From NCBI GenBank assembly GCA_964403795.1, contig CAYOHP010000074.1, positions 1 through 31,236 on the forward strand: DNA of 31,236 bases. The letters run 5' to 3'. The position numbers and the translations under genes are program-made. Numbering within the stretch: position 1 is the stretch's first letter; each line of letters starts with the position of its first letter. The notes under the pieces are model-generated. The model searched no databases. It was not told the DNA's origin and saw only the letters and a list, made by a program, of their open reading frames with translations. The stretch is from CAYOHP01 sp964403795 [NCBI: uncultured bacterium]. Its GTDB lineage: Bacteria > Muiribacteriota > UBA6191 > CAZXTJ01. Below, piece after piece: positions 15,182 to 23,231 of the stretch.

Positions 15182-15990
15182 TCCGGGTCCTCGCCCTGGC
15201 AGTGGCCCTTGCCGGGGTCGCGGGGGCCGACCCGGCCAGGGCGCCAGGTACGCCCATCGACGTGGACGCGGCCTGCGGCTTCCTCGATCCCCGGGTGCAG
15301 AGCCGGGAGGCGCTCCACCAGGCCTTCGCCGACTGTCTGGCCGGGGTGCGGAGCCGGAGCGAACGGCTGCTCGACGCCCTGCCCGGCCTGGCCCGCCAGC
15401 ACCAGACCCTGCTCCGGCTCCACCTCTCGGCCCGTGATCGCGCCGGCGCGCTCCAGGTGCACGGGATGGCCATGGACTTCTTCGACGCGGTGATGGCTCG
15501 CCCGGACAGCCTGCTGGCCGAATCGACCCGGGCCGCGGTCCTGCTCTGCGAGTACCTGGGGATCAGCCAGGGGCTGCGTCTCGCCATGGTAGCCGGCGAG
15601 ACCGGCTACCAGGAGGTCCACCACGAGGCGCTGGCCCGCCCCCTGGCGGTGATCACCCGCATGCTCGACGCCCGCACCACCCTGACCCAGAGGTTCCGGG
15701 ACCGCTTCCTCCAGTTCCAGGGGAGCATGGAGGGGCCGCGGGGACGGAACCGCTTCGGGCTCCCGGTCGAGGGCGACCCGGTCGAGATGCTGCTCGAGGC
15801 CATCGGTGACCAGGTCGGCGCCTACCTGGCCGAGGGGCAGGAGCATCCGGCGGGGTCGCTGCTGGCGGCGGTGCGGTTCCGGCTCGATTCCCAAGGGAGC
15901 TCCCGGAAGCGCTACCGGGTCCGGGTCGAGCGCGAGCTCGATCGCCTCGAAGCGCGGATCCGCTCCGCCGGCAAGACCACGGGGCGGTAG
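15178..15990 (+). CDS. Exported helical protein of unknown function
   Basis: This encodes 270 residues from GTG 15178, which overlaps the previous stop (GTGA). This start gives a clean signal peptide (MIRVLALAVALAGVAGA). An ATG at 15160 would add six residues and has no ribosome site either. The mature protein is mainly alpha-helical, with three Cys (in DAACGF, FADCLAG and LLCEYLG). It contains the runs LARQHQTLLRLHLSARDRAG and MLEAIGDQVGAYL-like segments and a basic C-terminus that may form a coiled helix (residues 245-268). No family was recognised. Coupling to the lipocalin-like gene suggests that the two work in the same envelope process. Confidence 0.78.
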   Translation: MIRVLALAVALAGVAGADPARAPGTPIDVDAACGFLDPRVQSREALHQAFADCLAGVRSRSERLLDALPGLARQHQTLLRLHLSARDRAGALQVHGMAMDFFDAVMARPDSLLAESTRAAVLLCEYLGISQGLRLAMVAGETGYQEVHHEALARPLAVITRMLDARTTLTQRFRDRFLQFQGSMEGPRGRNRFGLPVEGDPVEMLLEAIGDQVGAYLAEGQEHPAGSLLAAVRFRLDSQGSSRKRYRVRVERELDRLEARIRSAGKTTGR

Positions 15991-16044
15991 CCGGACAGGC
16001 GATTCCCCTCTTGCCCCGGGCCGCGTTTCCTTGCCTTCCCTCCC

Positions 16045-16992
16045 ATGGATCCCGAAGACACCCCGGCACCCCGACTCCTCACCTCCGCAGACCAGGCGGA
16101 GCTGGAAGCCTTCCTGCTGCCCCGGATGGAGTCCTCGCTCTTCCTGCTCTCGAACTCGCGGGCTGTCGGCATGGACGACCACGGCGGGTACCGCCAGGGG
16201 ACCTACCTCGGCCTGCCCGGCCACGGGCCGCTCGCCGGGGTCGTCTGCCTGTGCTGGAACGGGAACCTCCTGCTCCAGGCTCCCGGTCCCGAACTCGAAC
16301 CCCTGGTCGAGGCCGCGGTCGGACCCGGGCGCCGGGAGCTTGGCGGCCTGGTGGGACCGGCTGCCCAGGTGGCACGAGCACTGGCGCTCCTCCGTCCGCC
16401 CGCCGAGCGGGTCCAGATGGACGAGACCGAAGGGCTCTACCGCCTCGACCTGGCCGAATTGCGATCTCCGGCCGACCTGGCGACGGGTCGTGTGGAGGCC
16501 CGCCGGACCCGGGAGGACGACCTCGAGCTGTTGGCCGCCTGGCACCTGGCCTACGCCCTGGAGGCGCTGGGCGCCAAGGACGGGCCCGAGGTGCGGGACA
16601 AGGCCCGTCGGGACGCGGCCCGCGGGGTGGCCGAGGGGATCGGGTGGGTGGCCACGGTCGACGGGCAGCCGGTCGCCATGAGTTCCTTCAACGCCACCCT
16701 GGCGGACGCGGTGCAGGTGGGAGGCGTCTACACCCCGCCGGAGTCCCGGGGTCGGGGCTATGCCCGGGTGGCGGTTGCGGCCTCGCTGGCAGCTTCCCGC
16801 GACGCCGGGGCCCGGCTCGGCGTGCTCTTCACCGGCGAGGCCAACATCCCGGCGATCCGGGCCTATGCCGCCCTCGGATTCCGGCTCGTGGGCGACTACC
16901 GGATCGTGCTGCTCCGGCCTGCGGAGCCGAGCGGCAGCCGGTGCCAGGGGCCGGTTCCCGGCGTCGACGGGCGCGACCCACAGGAGGAGTAG
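16045..16992 (+). CDS. GNAT-family N-acetyltransferase with N-terminal extension
   Basis: This encodes 315 residues. The C-terminal half (about 148-292) is a GNAT domain: beta strand GWVATVDGQPVAMSSFNA (200-217), QVGGVYTPPESRGRGYARVA with the acetyl-CoA pyrophosphate loop RGRGYA (235-240), and the closing NIPAIRAYAALGFRLVGDYRIVL (267-289). The N-terminal ~145 residues look like a degenerate second GNAT-like repeat (LEAFLLPRMESSLFLLSN, then VVCLCWNGNLLLQAP), a layout known in proteins predicted to acetylate small molecules. The substrate is unknown. The start ATG is weakly supported: the bases before it are pyrimidine-rich with no ribosome site. A 54-base gap separates it from the exported protein gene. 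Confidence 0.9.
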   Translation: MDPEDTPAPRLLTSADQAELEAFLLPRMESSLFLLSNSRAVGMDDHGGYRQGTYLGLPGHGPLAGVVCLCWNGNLLLQAPGPELEPLVEAAVGPGRRELGGLVGPAAQVARALALLRPPAERVQMDETEGLYRLDLAELRSPADLATGRVEARRTREDDLELLAAWHLAYALEALGAKDGPEVRDKARRDAARGVAEGIGWVATVDGQPVAMSSFNATLADAVQVGGVYTPPESRGRGYARVAVAASLAASRDAGARLGVLFTGEANIPAIRAYAALGFRLVGDYRIVLLRPAEPSGSRCQGPVPGVDGRDPQEE

Positions 16993-16995
16993 GTT
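16990..16995 (+). promoter_or_regulatory. -10 element TAGGTT before the ankyrin gene
   Basis: TAGGTT starts with the TAG stop of the GNAT gene and ends 6 bases before ATG 17002. An AGGAGGAG (16982-16989) also precedes the start but at about 12-14 bases. The gene could therefore be read both as part of the upstream transcript and from a leaderless one. Confidence 0.35.
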
Positions 16996-17001
16996 CGACC
17001 C

Positions 17002-17799
17002 ATGCGTCCCTTCCTCCTGATCGTCCTGCCTCGCCTCTTCGGGGCCGCCACCCTCCTCTCGGCCGTCCTCGGTGCCCTGAACCTCGCCTTCGGGTGGAGC
17101 CTGGCGGTCAAGATCGGCGGGTCGACCATCGACCCTCCCGAGGACGCGGTCGGCCTGGTGGTGATCGCGGTGCTCGGCGGCCTTTCCTTCGCCTTCGCCG
17201 AAGCCGTCGAGCGCGACCTGGTGGGCGAACTGCGCCGGCGCGGGCCCAAGGCCTGGGCGGCGGTGGCACTGGCGGTCGTCGGCCTCGCCGTCCTGGTCCC
17301 CACGGCCCTGGAGAGGATGTTCCACGGGAGCCGGGCCGAGTGGGCCGCCGCGACTGGTCGGGTGGAGGCGCTGGGCGAGGAACTGGCGGGGTCGGGCGAT
17401 CGGAAGGCCCTCGCCACCCGGCTGCTGCGCAGTGCCGCCATCTCCGACCAGGTGGAGGCGACCCGGCTCCTCCTCGAAGCCGGCGCCGATCCGAACGCCC
17501 GCGAACCCGAGGGGCTGCCGGTGCTGGGCCGGGCCGTGCTCCAGGGTGCCGAGCGCGTCACCGGCCTCCTCCTGGAGCGCGGTGCCGATCCCAACGGGCC
17601 CGACGCCCATGGCTCGACGCCTCTCCATGTGGCGGCCGGGTACGGCAACCTCGACGACGAGCAGCGCCTCCGCCTGGTCGAGATGTTGCTCGCCAGGGGA
17701 GCGGACCCGACCCGCAGGAACCGCTTCGACATCGATCCCCGCAAGCTGGCGACCCAGGCGGGGAATCCCAGGGTGGCCGAGCGTCTGGCGCGTCGCTGA
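17002..17799 (+). CDS. Membrane-anchored ankyrin-repeat protein
   Basis: This encodes 265 residues. Three TM spans lie at about 4-34, 47-68 and 84-101. The C-terminal half holds three ankyrin repeats: residues about 133-165 (ISDQVEATRLLLEAGADPNA), 170-199 (GLPVLGRAVLQGAERVTGLL onward, ending RGADPNG) and 201-238 (HGSTPLHVAAGYGN onward, ending RGADPTR). The third has the full TPLHxAA signature. Ankyrin repeats bind partner proteins; being membrane-anchored it may act as a scaffold. The topology is uncertain. The gene lies 9 bases after the GNAT stop and converges on the gene at 17821 with only 21 bases between them. Confidence 0.88.
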   Translation: MRPFLLIVLPRLFGAATLLSAVLGALNLAFGWSLAVKIGGSTIDPPEDAVGLVVIAVLGGLSFAFAEAVERDLVGELRRRGPKAWAAVALAVVGLAVLVPTALERMFHGSRAEWAAATGRVEALGEELAGSGDRKALATRLLRSAAISDQVEATRLLLEAGADPNAREPEGLPVLGRAVLQGAERVTGLLLERGADPNGPDAHGSTPLHVAAGYGNLDDEQRLRLVEMLLARGADPTRRNRFDIDPRKLATQAGNPRVAERLARR

Positions 17800-17820
17800 C
17801 GGGGCGCTCCGCCACCGTGG

Positions 17821-18588
17821 TCACATCCCGAAGAAATCCTCGTCCCCGCCCGCGGGAAGCAGGGCCTCGATCCCGGCGGCTTCCAGGAAGGCTCGGGCAG
17901 TCGAGCTGCCCACCGGCTGGGAGGGCTCCCTGGGGGGCTGCCAGCGCGGGAGCCGGAAGCCCAGCAGGGACCGCTCCACGCCCCCGACGGTGACCTTGCC
18001 CTGCAGGAGCGGGGCCGTCCCCTCACGGTAGGGACGTTCCACGAGCCGGAGCGCGACCTGCCCGATCAGTCGGGAGGATGGCCGGGCGGAAGCCTCTCCG
18101 CCAGGGGAGTCCTCGAGTGCCAGGCCCCGTTCTCCACCGGGCAGCCCGGGTGGGGTAGCGCCGGGGACTGCCCCGGGCGTCACGACCAGCCCGGCCGAGA
18201 TGCCGACCAGTCGTCGCCCGGGAGCTCCCTCCGACTCCGACCTCGCGCCTGGCCCCGGGGCCGTCGCGGCCGGGATCGGGACCGGGACCTCCTCCCAGCT
18301 GGCGCGGACGGAGACGAGCCGGTAGGTCGAGCCGGCGAGCACCAGCGAGCCGGTCAGGTTCTCGGGGATCCGGCCTCCGCCGCGGGCGGTGACGGCCAGC
18401 CCCGCCAGCTGCATCCGGGTCCCCGCGATCGCGAAGCCCCGGAACCGGAGGAGGTACCAGCCGGGCTCTCCGGGGCGGGGGAGGCTCGGCTCGCCCCCGG
18501 CACCGGTCGGTGCCTGGGCCCTCGCAGGCGGTGTCCCGGCGAGCAAGAGGAGGAAGAGGAACGAGGCGATGCGCTGACGGAGGAGCAA
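17821..18588 (-). CDS. Exported protein of unknown function, last gene of FHA/kinase operon
   Basis: This encodes 255 residues from a proposed TTG at 18588, which yields a clear signal peptide (MLLRQRIASFLFLLLLAGTP, Ala-x-Ala at about 23-26) with AAAGGG about 8 bases ahead. A GTG at 18636 would add 16 non-signal residues. The mature part has beta-rich stretches (GWYLLRFRGFAIAGTRMQLAGLAV, SLVLAGSTYRLVSVRASW) and a Pro/Gly-rich middle. Near the end are RLIGQVALRLVERPYREG and GKVTVGGVERSLLGFRLPRW, and the C-terminus is acidic (GGDEDFFGM). No family was recognised. It lies 86 bases after the kinase gene and is presumably co-transcribed, which makes it a candidate envelope partner or output of that kinase. 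Confidence 0.78.
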   Translation of the reverse strand: MLLRQRIASFLFLLLLAGTPPARAQAPTGAGGEPSLPRPGEPGWYLLRFRGFAIAGTRMQLAGLAVTARGGGRIPENLTGSLVLAGSTYRLVSVRASWEEVPVPIPAATAPGPGARSESEGAPGRRLVGISAGLVVTPGAVPGATPPGLPGGERGLALEDSPGGEASARPSSRLIGQVALRLVERPYREGTAPLLQGKVTVGGVERSLLGFRLPRWQPPREPSQPVGSSTARAFLEAAGIEALLPAGGDEDFFGM

Positions 18589-18674
18589 GTTCGAGACCCT
18601 TTCGACCTCGCGAGGAGGCCCGCATCCGGGTTCCACCTCGGACCCCGGTGTCCCGGATCACGCAAGAGCGGTGC

Positions 18675-21047
18675 CTACCCGCCGACTCCCGGTTGGATCT
18701 GGGGCAGGTCCGGCCATCGGGCGCGGACGGTCGCCGCCAGCTCCGGGAACTCTGCCTCGAGGAGGAGCGCGACCGGCTCCCGGAAGGGCAGGACGGCCTC
18801 CCTGCGCCGCGGGTCGGAACGGGCTCCCATGTGGAGGGAACTCCCCAGGTAGACCGAGAGCAGATGCCGGCGATCGTCCCGGACACAGCTCTCGCGGCTG
18901 ACGCTGAGGATGTCCTCGAGCCAGGGGACGAGGTCCGAGGGACGCTCCTCGCGATGGAGAAATCGCACCGACAGGAAGACCGCGGTCTCGCGGATCCGCC
19001 GGGCGTCAGGATCGTTGCGGGGATCCCCGATCACCCGGAGGAGCCGGTCCCGGATCCTCCCTGCCAGCTCTCCCCGGGGCAGGCCGAGGAGGGTCCTGGT
19101 CTCCTCGATCCGGCAGAGCACGATCAGCTCGGCCATCCGGCCCTCGAGGCAGTCCGGGAGCCCCGGCATCTGCAGGGAGAAGGGGAGGAGCAGGCTGGCT
19201 CCGATCCTGGCCATGCCGAGACCGTAGGTAGCGTTCTGGACGGAGAGCAGGAAGAGCACGCCCATGCGTTGGGACGGCTCCCGGCGGAGCGACTCGGCAG
19301 CCAGGGCAAGGGCGGTGCGAAAGCGGGCGTGGGCCTGCGAATAGGTGGCGGCGACCGCGATCCGGTCGCGGTCGCTGCCGTAGCGGACAAGCTGGGCAGC
19401 GACCCTAGCCGACGGGTCGGCAGCGACCTCCGTCATCAGGTCACGGACCCGACGGAGCTCCTGCAGGTAGCGTCCGGCAAGTCCTCCCAGCATCCTGGGC
19501 GCCTCGACCCAGGCCGCCAGGAGGGGGTCGAGCTCGGTTCGCTCCGACTCGGTGAGTTCGAGGGGATCCGTCGCGGACCGGCCCGGCTCCAGGGCCAGGA
19601 ACGGCGCCGGCAGGTCCACCTGCCGGTAGACGGCATCGACCTCGGCGAGTTCCTGGAGCGCTTCCTGGGAGAGTCGGTCGGGGTCTCCTCCGGCATCGAG
19701 CCAGGCTGCCACCTCGGTCACCGCCGCGATCGCGCCGGCACCCACCCCGAAGCGGGTCGGATCCGCGTCCCGATCCGTATCGGCCTTCCCCGCCGAGGCC
19801 TCGAGCCAGGTCCCGAGCTGGCTCCGGGCCCGGTCGCCGAGCCGGGGCCAGGGAGAGAGGAGGGAGGGGGCAAGGGTCGGAGGGCCTGCGCCAGGGACCG
19901 GTGGCGTCGGCCCGGGGGCGCCCGTCCCGTCCTGGCCGACTCCGATCCAGGATCGCGAGGCCATCGCCAGTCCCAGGACCGTGATCAGCGTCGAGGTCGC
20001 CAGCATCGCTCCTCTCCGGGACCCGAGGCGGGGCGATCGGCCCTGTGGGGTATCGACCTCCAGTTCCATGGCCAGGACAGGGGGCGCCCCGGCCCCGGGA
20101 CGGTCGGACGGCTCGAGGCCCTGGTCCTCGTCGAGCGTGAGGGTCGGATCCTCCGCGAACCGATCGGGTACGCCGGGGTCGCGACCCATGGCGGACCGCA
20201 GTCCGTCCCGGGCTTCGGTCGCGCCTGCCGGACGTCCGGTCCGGGTCTTGGCAATCATCGATTGGACCCAATCGCCGAGTCCGTGCGGTAGGCCGGGAAC
20301 CACCGTGGAGAGGTGGGGAGGAGTCTTCAGGAAGTGCGCCTGGAGGACTTCGGGGATCTCCCTGGACATGAAGGGGTGCGATCCGGAGAGGAGGCGGTAG
20401 GCGATCAGCCCGACCGCATAGAGGTCGTCCCTCGGTTCGGCCGGCTCGCCGTTGATCGGGTCGGGGGCCATGTAGAGAGGCGTCCCGACCAGGATCCCGT
20501 CGGCGGTGAGTGCGGTCACGTCGCCCTCGCAGAGGGCGAGACCCAGGTCGAGGATGCGGAGATCGCCCTCCGGCGTGACGAGCAGGTTCCCGGGCTTCAG
20601 GTCCCGGTGGACCACACCGGCGCCGTGGACCGCCTCCAGGCCCGCGAGGACCTGCTCGAGGAGGTCCACGACCTCGGCCACCGACATGCGGCGGCGGGTA
20701 CCCTGGCGCTCCTCCTCCAGCAGCTCCGCCAGGCTTCGTCCCTGTTCATCGGGATAGACCATCCATGCAACCGGGGATCGGGTGCCGTAGTCGAGCAGGC
20801 GGATGACGTTCCGGTGGCGGAGGTCACGGAGCACTCTGGCCTCGCGCCGGAACCGCTGCTCGGACGCCGGAGTTGCCAGCGAGCCCGAGCGCAGGACCTT
20901 CACGACGACGCGTCGATCCAGGCTGCGCTGGACCGCCAGGTACACCGATGCCTGGGCTCCGCCACCCAGCAGTCGGAGGGGGACGTACCCGGTCCCGAGC
21001 TCCTCGGGGAAGCCGCCGACCCCCTCGGCTCCTGGGTCTCGGGTCAC
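18675..21047 (-). CDS. Transmembrane Hanks-type Ser/Thr kinase with DLG and APD variants
   Basis: This encodes 790 residues from a GTG overlapping the sigma54-activator stop (GTGA, 21044-21047). Kinase domain about 19-285: Gly loop LGGGAQASVYL (27-37), VVVK with K50, HRDLKPGNLLV with D149, ILDLGLAL (DLG 167-169 in place of DFG) and GTPLYMAPD (188-196, APD in place of APE). ATP- and Mg-binding residues are kept, so activity is likely. One TM span lies at about 347-365. The ~425-residue outer region is helical with regular ~35-40 residue spacing, perhaps a helical-repeat solenoid; I see no named domain. Coupling to an FHA-sigma54 activator suggests that the kinase makes the phosphothreonine the FHA domain reads, either on the activator or on a third protein. 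Confidence 0.92.
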   Translation of the reverse strand: MTRDPGAEGVGGFPEELGTGYVPLRLLGGGAQASVYLAVQRSLDRRVVVKVLRSGSLATPASEQRFRREARVLRDLRHRNVIRLLDYGTRSPVAWMVYPDEQGRSLAELLEEERQGTRRRMSVAEVVDLLEQVLAGLEAVHGAGVVHRDLKPGNLLVTPEGDLRILDLGLALCEGDVTALTADGILVGTPLYMAPDPINGEPAEPRDDLYAVGLIAYRLLSGSHPFMSREIPEVLQAHFLKTPPHLSTVVPGLPHGLGDWVQSMIAKTRTGRPAGATEARDGLRSAMGRDPGVPDRFAEDPTLTLDEDQGLEPSDRPGAGAPPVLAMELEVDTPQGRSPRLGSRRGAMLATSTLITVLGLAMASRSWIGVGQDGTGAPGPTPPVPGAGPPTLAPSLLSPWPRLGDRARSQLGTWLEASAGKADTDRDADPTRFGVGAGAIAAVTEVAAWLDAGGDPDRLSQEALQELAEVDAVYRQVDLPAPFLALEPGRSATDPLELTESERTELDPLLAAWVEAPRMLGGLAGRYLQELRRVRDLMTEVAADPSARVAAQLVRYGSDRDRIAVAATYSQAHARFRTALALAAESLRREPSQRMGVLFLLSVQNATYGLGMARIGASLLLPFSLQMPGLPDCLEGRMAELIVLCRIEETRTLLGLPRGELAGRIRDRLLRVIGDPRNDPDARRIRETAVFLSVRFLHREERPSDLVPWLEDILSVSRESCVRDDRRHLLSVYLGSSLHMGARSDPRRREAVLPFREPVALLLEAEFPELAATVRARWPDLPQIQPGVGG

Positions 21048-22459
21048 TTGTCCGGCCGGAGCTTGCGGAGCCGGCGGTAGAGCGAGGACGGGCTGATCCC
21101 CAGGAGGCGGGCGGCCCTCTCCCGGTTGCCGCCGGCGCCGGCGATGGCTTCCAGGACCTGGGCATCGGAGAGCCGGGCGATCCTGTCCTGGGCTGTCTCC
21201 AGCACCTGGGCCGGATCGGAGGAAGGGTCCAGGCCGGGCACCGGCGCCTGCGCCTGCGCCTGTGCCTGCGCCTGCGCCGATCCTCGGGTCCCGTCCGACG
21301 AGGCGAGACCAGGACCGCGCTCGCCGGTGGGCTCGAGTCCGAGGTCCTCCGCCTGGATCCCGGGACCTCGAGCGAGGGCGGCCGCCCGCGCCAGCACTTG
21401 CTCCAGCTCCCTCACGTTGCCCGGCCACGGGTAGGCCTCGAGGGCCCGGATCGCCGAGTCCTCCAGGCGCATGCCCTCCGGCAGGAGTCCCGCCGCGAGT
21501 TCGGCCAGATCGCCCTCGCGCTGGCGCAGTGGCGGCACCCGGAGGCAGGCACCGGCCAGCCGATGGTAGAGATCGCGACGAAAACGTCCGGCCTCGATCT
21601 CCGCTGCCAGGTCTCGGTGGGTGGCGGCCAGGATCCGGACCCGGACCCTGTGGGTCGCATCGCTACCGAGCGGGCGGACCTCGCCCTCCTGGAGGATCCG
21701 CAACAGTTGAGGCTGGACACCCAGCGGCAACTCCCCGATCTCGTCGAGGAAGAGGGTTCCCCCGTTTGCCTCGCGGAAGGCTCCCCGACGTTCCCGATCC
21801 GCCCCCGTGAAGGCGCCCCGGGTGTGCCCGAAGAGTTCGCTTCGGGCCTGGGTCTCGTCGCCGAGGAGGCCGCAGTCGACCACCCGGTAGGGAGCCCTGG
21901 GACCTCGACCGGCGGCATGCAAGGCCCGGGCGACCAACTCCTTGCCGGTGCCGGTCTCGCCCTGGACGAGGACCGCGAGGTCGAGGGGGCCGAGCCTTTC
22001 GATCAGCGCGAACAACCGGCGCATGGCAGGGCTGGAGCCTCTCATGCCCGGACACGCAGGCCCCGTCCCGAGTGGCATGGGTACCCGCTGCCGTCGCAGG
22101 GCCAGCACCGTGGCTCCGATCCGGAGCGGTACGTCGAAGGGGAGCTCGGCGTGGCGGACCCGGAGTCCGGCCAGGGTCACCCCGGACTTGCTGTCGAGAT
22201 CTCGGACGTACCAGCCGGTTCCGGTGGGCTCGATCCGGAGGTGTTCCCGGGAGACCAGGGGATCCCGGAGCCGCAGATCGGCCTCCGCACCGCGCCCGAT
22301 CACCAGTGGGGAATGGGTCACGGTCCGCTCGCTCCCCTTGTCCGGTCCGGACTCGACGACCAGGATCGCGGTCTGGACGACCAAGGTGGGGCCGCCGTCG
22401 CCTGCGACGACCTCGGTCCAGGTCGCCTCGGTCTCGCCAGCCTTCCCGGGGGGAGCCAC
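21044..22459 (-). CDS. FHA-domain sigma54-dependent transcription activator
   Basis: This encodes 471 residues. FHA domain about 32-120: VIGRGAEADLRL with R56, VSREHLRI (69-76), and DLDSKSGVTLAG (87-98). AAA+ domain about 138-372: Walker A GETGTGKE (167-174), sigma54-contact loop GAFTGA (215-220), Walker B TLFLDEIGEL (235-244), and YPWPGNVRELEQ (343-354). An (AQ)5 linker at 395-404 precedes a Fis-type helix-turn-helix (434-467, GNRERAARLLGISPSSLYRRL). The intact GAFTGA means that it should drive RNA polymerase-sigma54; the FHA domain in place of a response-regulator receiver means that it should answer to Thr phosphorylation. The GTG at 22459 is set by TAGAGT 7 bases ahead; the upstream open frame (to 22798) runs through another gene. 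It is first in the operon with the kinase. Confidence 0.95.
   Translation of the reverse strand: MAPPGKAGETEATWTEVVAGDGGPTLVVQTAILVVESGPDKGSERTVTHSPLVIGRGAEADLRLRDPLVSREHLRIEPTGTGWYVRDLDSKSGVTLAGLRVRHAELPFDVPLRIGATVLALRRQRVPMPLGTGPACPGMRGSSPAMRRLFALIERLGPLDLAVLVQGETGTGKELVARALHAAGRGPRAPYRVVDCGLLGDETQARSELFGHTRGAFTGADRERRGAFREANGGTLFLDEIGELPLGVQPQLLRILQEGEVRPLGSDATHRVRVRILAATHRDLAAEIEAGRFRRDLYHRLAGACLRVPPLRQREGDLAELAAGLLPEGMRLEDSAIRALEAYPWPGNVRELEQVLARAAALARGPGIQAEDLGLEPTGERGPGLASSDGTRGSAQAQAQAQAQAPVPGLDPSSDPAQVLETAQDRIARLSDAQVLEAIAGAGGNRERAARLLGISPSSLYRRLRKLRPDK
21246..21278 (+). repeat. GCCTGC hexanucleotide tandem repeat inside the sigma54 activator
   Basis: Five and a half copies of GCCTGC (one C to T change in the third) encode the alternating Ala-Gln linker between the AAA+ and DNA-binding domains on the minus strand. 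Being a multiple of three, copy changes would lengthen or shorten the linker without breaking the frame. Confidence 0.8.
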
Positions 22460-22466
22460 GCCCTCC

Positions 22467-22472
22467 ACTCTA
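22467..22472 (-). promoter_or_regulatory. -10 element TAGAGT, leaderless start of the sigma54 activator
   Basis: TAGAGT reads 22472 to 22467 on the minus strand with a 7-base gap (GGAGGGC) to GTG 22459. The gap happens to be purine-rich, so a short-leader initiation cannot be excluded. Confidence 0.45.
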
Positions 22473-22556
22473 CCGCGTCCCGGTCCGGCTCGCGACCTGG
22501 AAGCCGGCTCCCGGAGCCAGGTCCCGAGCCGGCGGGCGACCCGCGGCAGGCTCCGT

Positions 22557-23057
22557 TCAATGGCTGTCGTCGCCGGGGATGCCAGCCTGCGGGCCGGACC
22601 CGGACCCGGAACTGGAGCCGACGCCGTAGCCTTCGGCGGAGCCCGGGCTGCCGAGGAACCCGCCTCCCATGGCCCCGGCATCCGCGAGCAGACCTCCTCC
22701 TTCGGATCCGTGTCCTCCCAAGGAGCCTCCCCCCATTCCTCCGGCATCGGTGAGCATTCCTCCCCCCTCGGATCCCGGATCCCCGGGGAACTCGCCACCC
22801 ATCCCGAGGGGACCGCTGACGCCGCCTCCCATCGCGGGTCCGGTCGATGGCGTCGGACGGGCGAGGGGAGCCGGGGCCGGCGCGGCGATTCGGGTTGCCG
22901 TCGTCGTCGGCGTCTTCACCAGGGCCGCACCGACCGATGGCGCCAGGGCCTGCTGCGCCGCGCCCGCCATCCCCCCCGGCGACCCGCATCCCGAACCCAT
23001 GATCGTGATCACGATCCACCCGGAGACCAGGACCACTCGCTGGACGTTCTTCTGCAT
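22557..23057 (-). CDS. Gly-rich repetitive lipoprotein
   Basis: This encodes 166 residues. A signal peptide ends in TIMGSGC, with C24 as the likely lipidated cysteine; the lipobox is imperfect because Gly replaces Leu/Val at -3. An Ala/Pro/Thr-rich linker (34-75) is followed by a Gly-rich region with an exact 22-residue period (84-143). A Ser/Gly tail ends in GDDSH. There is almost no hydrophobic core, so it is likely an extended or surface-exposed filler, adhesive or matrix protein rather than an enzyme. The ATG at 23057 has GAGAGGGG 7 bases upstream. It lies on the same strand 97 bases before the FHA activator and divergent from the methyltransferase gene. Confidence 0.78.
   Translation of the reverse strand: MQKNVQRVVLVSGWIVITIMGSGCGSPGGMAGAAQQALAPSVGAALVKTPTTTATRIAAPAPAPLARPTPSTGPAMGGGVSGPLGMGGEFPGDPGSEGGGMLTDAGGMGGGSLGGHGSEGGGLLADAGAMGGGFLGSPGSAEGYGVGSSSGSGSGPQAGIPGDDSH
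22629..22808 (-). repeat. 66-bp (22-residue) tandem repeat in the lipoprotein gene
   Basis: Three units share the pattern G-x-M-G-G-x-x-x-G-x-x-G-S-E-G-G-G-x-L-x-D-A. Their Met residues fall at positions 86, 108 and 130, a period of exactly 22 residues. The third unit decays at its end (GSAEG). Confidence 0.8.
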
Positions 23058-23160
23058 CGGAGGACCCCTCTCGGCTTGGCAGTCGGGGGCCCGGAATGGA
23101 AGATCCGTGCCGGAGATCGCGAGGACGATCGGTGCACTCCGGCAGCGGGTCCCCGGCGAC

Positions 23161-23174
23161 TGTCAGTACTGCCA
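23161..23174. promoter_or_regulatory. Imperfect 14-bp palindrome, possible operator
   Basis: TGTCAGTACTGCCA contains a perfect 8-base palindrome (CAGTACTG) extended to 12 of 14 matching positions. Its AT-containing centre stands out in this GC-rich DNA. It lies in the divergent gap between the lipoprotein and methyltransferase genes, 58 bases upstream of the methyltransferase start, a reasonable place for a repressor or activator site. Confidence 0.3.
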
Positions 23175-23219
23175 ACGCGGTCAGCCCTGCCGACGCGGTC
23201 ACCCGGTCCGGCTCCGGGC

Positions 23220-23225
23220 TACGCT
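23220..23225 (+). promoter_or_regulatory. -10 element TACGCT, leaderless start of the methyltransferase gene
   Basis: TACGCT is followed by 6 bases (CTTCCC) and GTG 23232, with no ribosome site. It is the plus-strand example of the same hexamer and gap seen at several minus-strand genes. Confidence 0.5.
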
Positions 23226-23231
23226 CTTCCC

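Noticed and set aside
15197-15212. Sigma54-like TGGC...TTGC
   Set aside because: The GG to GC distance is 11 bases instead of 10, and it lies within the signal-peptide codons of a coupled gene.
15148-17628. 826-codon minus-strand open frame
   Set aside because: It spans four plus-strand genes with clear domains (GNAT, ankyrin) and has no domain of its own.
21044-22798. Longer form of the sigma54 activator starting at 22798
   Set aside because: It would run through the lipoprotein gene on the same strand in another frame; the added part is low-complexity, and a TAGAGT-7-GTG signal fits 22459.
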